A DNA stretch of 45,404 bases from a bacterium. Lineage in GTDB: Bacteria > Myxococcota_A > UBA9160 > UBA6930. Location of the stretch: assembly GCA_024228115.1 (NCBI GenBank), contig JAAETT010000062.1, forward strand, positions 1-45,404, read 5' to 3'. The number at the start of each line of letters is the position of its first letter. The first letter of the stretch is position 1. Of this stretch, positions 41,657 to 45,404 are shown in pieces. Made by a program: the position numbers and the translations under genes. The notes beneath the pieces were generated by a model. It saw nothing but the letters and a program-made list of their open reading frames with translations. It had not been told where the DNA came from and ran no database searches.

Positions 41657-41891
41657 TCGCCGGAGGCGGGGAAGGAGGCTGGGTGGTCGGGTCCGTCTCC
41701 GGCTCGACCTCGATCGTGGCGATCGTCCAGCCGACCCAGAAGGTCAGGCCAAGGACGAAGCCGAGCAGGATGCCCACCGGGATCGCGACCGCCCACCAGG
41801 CTCCATTCAAGAGTCCGTTCAGGAAGACCAGCCCCAGGAAGGCGGCGGCTCCGCAGATGGCGAATCCCTGGGTTCGGGACGAATCGGTCAT
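41622..41891 (-). CDS. Small membrane protein with two TM helices
   Basis: It encodes 89 residues: short cytoplasmic-like lead, TM1 (FAICGAAAFLGLVFLNGLL), a turn with GAWW, TM2 (VAIPVGILLGFVLGLTFWVGW), and a Pro/Ser/Asp-rich tail. I do not recognise a family. As first gene of the glycosyltransferase operon and overlapping the next gene, it may support membrane assembly of the glycan enzymes, but nothing in the sequence proves this. Confidence 0.65.
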   Translation of the reverse strand: MTDSSRTQGFAICGAAAFLGLVFLNGLLNGAWWAVAIPVGILLGFVLGLTFWVGWTIATIEVEPETDPTTQPPSPPPASGASGDETDGG

Positions 41892-42251
41892 CGATGGTTC
41901 TCCACTCGAAAGGCTGGCGTTCCGGTCCGCCCGAGGAGGGACGAGAGCTCGTTCCTGGTGGGTCTACCAGGTGGGCTCCATGTCGCCGGTGCCGCCCCGT
42001 GCCGGGCCCGAAGGTCCGCTCGGCAGCGCCCCTCTTCTCACCTTGCGGTGGGGTGGAGATGCCTCAGGGGCGCGCCTTCCGGCGAGTGACGGATCCCTTG
42101 AACGTCTCCAACAGGAGCGAGCGTGTGATCCCATCGCCCGGGCGAACCGGGGGCGGAGGATGCGCGGTGTGGCCCGGCGTGTCAACGCGCGGGGCTCTAA
42201 CCTCCCGCCGATGCAGGTGATCGGGCGGGGCGGCCGAGTCGAGGGGTTCCG
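41892..42251. other. Divergent intergenic region without gene
   Basis: This 360-nt stretch separates the glycan operon from anmK. It contains a small hairpin CCTGGT-GGGTCT-ACCAGG near 41957-41974 and many GC-rich runs; both outward promoters must lie here, but none can be recognised with confidence. Confidence 0.5.
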
Positions 42252-43394
42252 ATGCGGGTGATCGGGCTGATGTCGGGGACCTCCGCGGATGCCGTGGATG
42301 CGGCGCTGGTCGCCTGGCCCGAGGGCGGGGAGAGCCGGCCTTTCGAGTTGCTCGCCTTCTGTGAGATCCCGCTGGGCCGGGAGCTCCAGGCACGGATTCA
42401 CCGATTGGCGGCGGGTCGGGTACCGGGCCCGGAAGCCCTGGCGGAGCTGGCCCGGCTGGACGTGGAGCTGGGCGAGCGCTTCGCCGGAGCGGCTCGGGCC
42501 GTCGCTGAACGCGCGGGGCTGGATCTGAAGGAGGTCGACGTGATTGCTTCTCACGGCCAGACCGTCGCTCACCATCCCGAGCACCGAGCCACGCTCCAGA
42601 TCGGAGATCCTTCGGTCATCGCCGAACGGACCGGCTGTACGACCATCGCGGATTTCCGCACCCGCGACATCGCTGCGGGCGGGGAGGGGGCACCCCTGGC
42701 TCCATTCTTCCATTGGGCGGTGATGGCGGACCCGACCGAAGATCGGTTGGTTCTGAATCTGGGGGGCATCGCCAATGTCACCTGGCTTCCGGCCGGAGCT
42801 GCCGCGGAAGATGTCGTCGCGTTCGATGTGGGCCCGGCCAACTCGCTGATGGATGGTGTCGTCTCCCTGGCGAGCGATGGCGCAGAGCGTTTCGATCGAG
42901 ATGGCGAAGGAGCTGGAAGGGGCAGGGTGGATGAGCCCTTGCTTCGCGAACTCCTGGCCGATCCCTACCTCCAGCGCCTTCCGCCCAAGAGCACCGGCAG
43001 GGAACGATATGGCCTGGCCGAAGCCGAGCTGCTCTGGTCGCGTTGGCAGGAGACCGGCAGGATTCTCGATGATCTTCTTGCCACGCTGGTCGCGCTGGTT
43101 GCGGAGAGCGTTGCGAGTGCTGCCCGCGATTTCCTGGGCGTGCCACGCGTCGATCGCCTGCTCGTCGGCGGTGGCGGTGCGCGCAATCCGGTCTTGATGG
43201 CGGCTTTGGCGGAATGCGGTCTCACGGCCGACGTTCAGCCCTTCGATGCCGTGGGAGTTCCGGCCGCTGCAGCGGAGGCGATGGCCTTCTCGTTGATGGG
43301 CCGCAACGCTCGGCTCGGGCTGGTGAATCACCTGCCACGGACGACCGGCGCGCGAGGGGAGCGAATCCTGGGAGAGCTGGTCCCCGGAAGCTGA
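42252..43394 (+). CDS. anmK: Anhydro-N-acetylmuramic acid kinase
   Basis: AnmK opens the anhydro ring of anhydro-MurNAc and phosphorylates it, an early step in cell-wall recycling. Motifs: GLMSGTSADAVDAAL (ATP-binding P-loop), ASHGQTVAHHP, ADFRTRDIAAGGEGAPLAP, LNLGGIANVTWL, DVGPANSLMDG and LVGGGGARNPVLM. 380 aa, a normal length. It starts at ATG 42252 and stands alone, followed by RAYT repeat R3. The catalytic aspartate in ADFRTRD is present, so it should be active. Confidence 0.96.
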   Translation: MRVIGLMSGTSADAVDAALVAWPEGGESRPFELLAFCEIPLGRELQARIHRLAAGRVPGPEALAELARLDVELGERFAGAARAVAERAGLDLKEVDVIASHGQTVAHHPEHRATLQIGDPSVIAERTGCTTIADFRTRDIAAGGEGAPLAPFFHWAVMADPTEDRLVLNLGGIANVTWLPAGAAAEDVVAFDVGPANSLMDGVVSLASDGAERFDRDGEGAGRGRVDEPLLRELLADPYLQRLPPKSTGRERYGLAEAELLWSRWQETGRILDDLLATLVALVAESVASAARDFLGVPRVDRLLVGGGGARNPVLMAALAECGLTADVQPFDAVGVPAAAAEAMAFSLMGRNARLGLVNHLPRTTGARGERILGELVPGS

Positions 43395-43411
43395 GGGCTG
43401 ACGGTGGCGGC

Positions 43412-43560
43412 TCCTGCGGGGCGGAGTGGCTGGCCGGCTTGGGGTTCGCGGGGCCTTCGAGGGGGGACGGGTTGGGTGTGAGGGCATCCTTTCATCCTGC
43501 GAAGGGTTCTCGCTGGGTCGACGTGGGGGCGCGGCGCCTTGGCCCGCACGGGCGAGGCCG
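43412..43560 (+). repeat. RAYT-associated repeat, copy R3 (5' of RAYT 2)
   Basis: It starts near CTCCTGCGGGG, goes on with TGGCCGGCTTGGGGTTCGC and GTGAGGGCATCCTT, and ends near GCGCCTTGGCCCGCACGGGC. It matches R2 closely and in the same position and direction relative to the transposase gene. No copy is found 3' of RAYT 2. Confidence 0.75.
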
Positions 43561-43645
43561 ATGTCGGCTCCGAGCCGGGGATCGGGTGGACTGTCGGCCG
43601 GTTCCCGGCCGGATTGGGGCTGGTGGCTGTATGCGTGGGTCTATG

Positions 43646-43674
43646 TTGACACGACATTTAAACAATGCCATTAT
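43646..43674 (+). promoter_or_regulatory. Promoter of RAYT copy 2, predicting a leaderless mRNA
   Basis: TTGACA (43646-43651), a 17-nt spacer and CATTAT (43669-43674) stand 7 nt before ATG 43682, as in copy 1. The shared block AACAATGCCATTATCAACAC spans the -10 region. Confidence 0.65.
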
Positions 43675-43681
43675 CAACACT

Positions 43682-44380
43682 ATGTTGCGTCGGACTCCCC
43701 AACTCGATCTTCCTCTTCATGGCTGGGGTGGAAGGCGTGAGGGCGCTGGGCGCAAGCGGGGGCCGAACCCGCGAGTTGCCCACCTTCAGCGAGCGCCTTT
43801 GGCTTCGCGGCACCCCTGCCACGTGACATTGAAGGTCCGGCCCGATGTTCCGTCGCTTCGCGATAGGCGGTTGGTGCGGGAGGTGGAGCGATCGTTTGCC
43901 TGCGTGCTCGAGCGCACGGACTTCCGGCTCGTTCACTATTCGATCCAGTCGAATCATCTGCATCTGATCGTCGAGGCCAGGGATGCGGGGGCGCTCGGCA
44001 GGGGGATGAATGCGTTGGGATCTCGTCTGGCGCGGGCCGTGAACCGGGTATTCGGGCGGAAGGGGCGTGTCCTACTCGATCGATTCCATCACGTGGTGCT
44101 ACGGACGCCGAGCCAGGTGCGGAATGCGATGGGCTACGTCCTCCTGAATGGACGTAGGCACATGAAGACGAAGCCCAGGACAACGAGGATCGATCCCGCT
44201 TCTTCAGGGCGTTGGTTCGAGGGTTGGCGGTGCTCTGCCAGAGGGATCGTCGCTCAAGCGCGGGAGCGACCCGGCGGACAGGTCGTGGCGGTCGCCACGC
44301 CGCATACGTGGCTTCTGGCAGAGGGCTGGCGCAAGGCCGGCGCCTTGCTCGATCCGGCCGAGATTCCGGGGGCTGCCTAG
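43682..44380 (+). CDS. REP-associated tyrosine transposase (RAYT), copy 2
   Basis: It is an intact second copy of the 232-residue HUH transposase, with SNHLHLIVEA (HUH) and the tyrosine in NAMGYVLLNGRRHM. It differs from copy 1 at about 18 residues, none of them in the catalytic set, so both copies are under selection or recent. It is on the plus strand, so the two copies form an inverted pair 26 kb apart. The open frame to 43214 upstream of the ATG overlaps anmK and is not real. It lies between anmK and the truncated DUF3626 gene. Confidence 0.92.
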   Translation: MLRRTPQLDLPLHGWGGRREGAGRKRGPNPRVAHLQRAPLASRHPCHVTLKVRPDVPSLRDRRLVREVERSFACVLERTDFRLVHYSIQSNHLHLIVEARDAGALGRGMNALGSRLARAVNRVFGRKGRVLLDRFHHVVLRTPSQVRNAMGYVLLNGRRHMKTKPRTTRIDPASSGRWFEGWRCSARGIVAQARERPGGQVVAVATPHTWLLAEGWRKAGALLDPAEIPGAA

Positions 44381-44515
44381 CGGACCGGTCACTCTTGCAA
44401 GAGACCCCGTGAATCCCGGACCGGGCAAACACTCCAGGTCGCGGCGCTATCCTGCGGTCGAGTTCAAGGAGGCGGGGCTACGGAGACTGCGCCGAAGCAG
44501 CAGGCGATCGATCAT

Positions 44516-45301
44516 GTGGCGGCCCATGCTCAGGCCCGTCGGGTCGCCGCTCGCCATACGATCGAGCACATCTGTCGCATGTCCAACTTGCCGCTGGACG
44601 CGATCGATGCGCTCATCGGGCAGCTGCAGAGCCACGCCTGCGTTGCGTTGCACTTCCACCCCGACCGCCTTGCGGGGGATGGGCGCAGCGTGGCCGAGGC
44701 GCTGCGCGATGACGGTATCTACCGGAACCAATTCGAGACCCAGCTCTCCAACGGCATGCTTTCACCGGAGCGGGGTGGCCCCCGGGACCGCTGGGAGAAC
44801 GAGCTCTTCGGCGATGCGTACCGTGCCCCCGACCTCCCGCTCTCGTTGCGGCCACGCTACGGCGCGCTGGCGTTGATGGGACATGCAGACGGGCCATCTC
44901 CCCGTTTCGGCTCCAGCTACTTCGTATTGACTCCGAGCTGTTCGCGGCGCAGCACGTTCTGCTTTGGTGACTCCCATGAGAATCCACCGGCTCGGGGCGT
45001 ATGGGCGCAATGGGATGACGTGCTTGCGGCGCTGCTGACGGAGAGCTTTCTTCGAGGCTCCGCGCTGGGGCGTGGCGACATTCGCCCCGCCGCGCTCATC
45101 GAGTCTCTGCGTACGGATCTCGGACGCACTCGACCCCTGCCATCCCAGCGGTCCGCCAGCCGGAATCTGGATCACTACATCGAAGCGCAGGTGCACGGTG
45201 AGGTGCTGCTGCAGCGGGATGCGGACCTGCTCGTAGTGGACCCCAGTTTCCGTGGGACGCCGACCGAGTGTAGACGCTCACTCAGAAGCGTAGAAATCTG
45301 A
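44516..45301 (+). pseudogene. DUF3626-family gene truncated by the insertion element
   Basis: The frame encodes a DUF3626-like protein: LHFHPDRLAGDGRSVAEAL, GIYRNQFETQLSNG, RYGALALMGHADGPSPRFGSSYFVL, SRRSTFCFGDSHE and LDHYIEAQVHGEVLLQRDAD. The family's function is unknown to me. From base 45267 the sequence is the terminal inverted repeat, so about the last dozen residues before the stop at 45301 come from the element and the native C-terminus is missing. The start is uncertain: the family-like sequence begins before the GTG at 44516 (KQQAIDHVAAHAQAR), and AAGGAGG at 44466-44472 lies 7 nt before an in-frame ACG (44480), while no ATG/GTG/TTG exists in the right place. Confidence 0.75.
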
Positions 45302-45404
45302 TCATTTGGCCGGGGGGCGACGCAGCCCGCCGTTCCGGATTCCGATTCAGATCTTCCGGGTCGAAAGGTCCTTGACCCAGGGCGAACGCCCTCCCGGCTC
45401 GACC
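45267..45404 (+). mobile_element. Right terminal inverted repeat: the same insertion-element end
   Basis: This is the exact reverse complement of 2-139. Relative to the window both copies are entered from the same end of the element. It interrupts the DUF3626 gene at codon level, which supports insertion rather than an old repeat. The body of the element lies outside the window. Confidence 0.7.

Noticed and set aside
1-45404. Circular element or phage with direct terminal overlap
   Set aside because: The terminal repeats are inverted, not direct, and no phage or plasmid genes are present.

Overview
The window looks like a whole contig from a high-GC, Gram-negative bacterium of the Myxococcota / former Deltaproteobacteria kind. 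I infer this from several things together: an MglA-type GTPase, many two-component and sigma-54 regulators, a WhiG/FliA-type sigma factor, a PP2C phosphatase, secreted proteins with exosortase-like C-termini, and the gene order nadC-birA-coaX-EF-G-like. There is no rRNA and no phage or plasmid backbone. One tRNA gene, tRNA-Leu(CAG), is present. The genus cannot be told from the sequence alone.

Both ends of the window carry the same 138-bp sequence in inverted orientation (2-139 and 45267-45404). The two flanks diverge at exactly the same base, so this looks like one end of a multicopy insertion element. On the right it cuts through a DUF3626 gene.

Layout. 0.1-4.3 kb: accessory genes (a HAF-repeat surface protein, a leucine-carboxyl-methyltransferase-like enzyme, a PEP-CTERM-like protein), with a 57-59 bp repeat in inverted orientation on either side of the last two, then tRNA-Leu. 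4.4-10 kb: a YheS-like ABC-F ATPase, a small hypothetical gene, and a helicase-exonuclease that looks like a natural MrfA-MrfB (YprA-YprB) fusion. 10-16.3 kb: an Rrf2 regulator, then a chain of genes that overlap or lie close together: BNR propeller protein, ubiquitin-like sulfur carrier, JAMM protease, beta-propeller lipoprotein; then ATP sulfurylase and alanine dehydrogenase. This reads as a sulfur/cysteine module and is the most intriguing functional unit. 16.3-17.5 kb: a REP-associated tyrosine transposase (RAYT) between inverted ~145-bp repeats. 17.6-26.9 kb, all on the minus strand: nadC-birA-coaX-EF-G-like, then HEAT-like protein - MglA-like GTPase - GAF/degenerate GGDEF protein.

26.9-37.4 kb is a signalling block: a long response regulator, a PP2C phosphatase, a sigma-28-family factor with a near-consensus sigma-54 promoter, two divergent sigma-54 activators, a histidine kinase, a single-domain receiver, and a membrane coiled-coil protein. 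It resembles a flagellar-type sigma-54 to sigma-28 cascade, but no flagellar gene is in view. 37.5-41.9 kb: a methyltransferase and a small glycan cluster (two paralogous GT4 glycosyltransferases around another methyltransferase, plus a small membrane protein). 42.2-45.4 kb: anmK, a second RAYT copy about 92% identical to the first and inverted relative to it, and the truncated DUF3626 gene.

Two very long perfect or near-perfect hairpins (arms of 41-42 bp, sharing the arm-end sequence AGCGGGGACG) sit exactly between convergent gene pairs at 6796-6886 and 38286-38380. Both RAYT copies keep a TTGACA-17-CATTAT promoter only 7 nt before the ATG, which predicts a leaderless mRNA.
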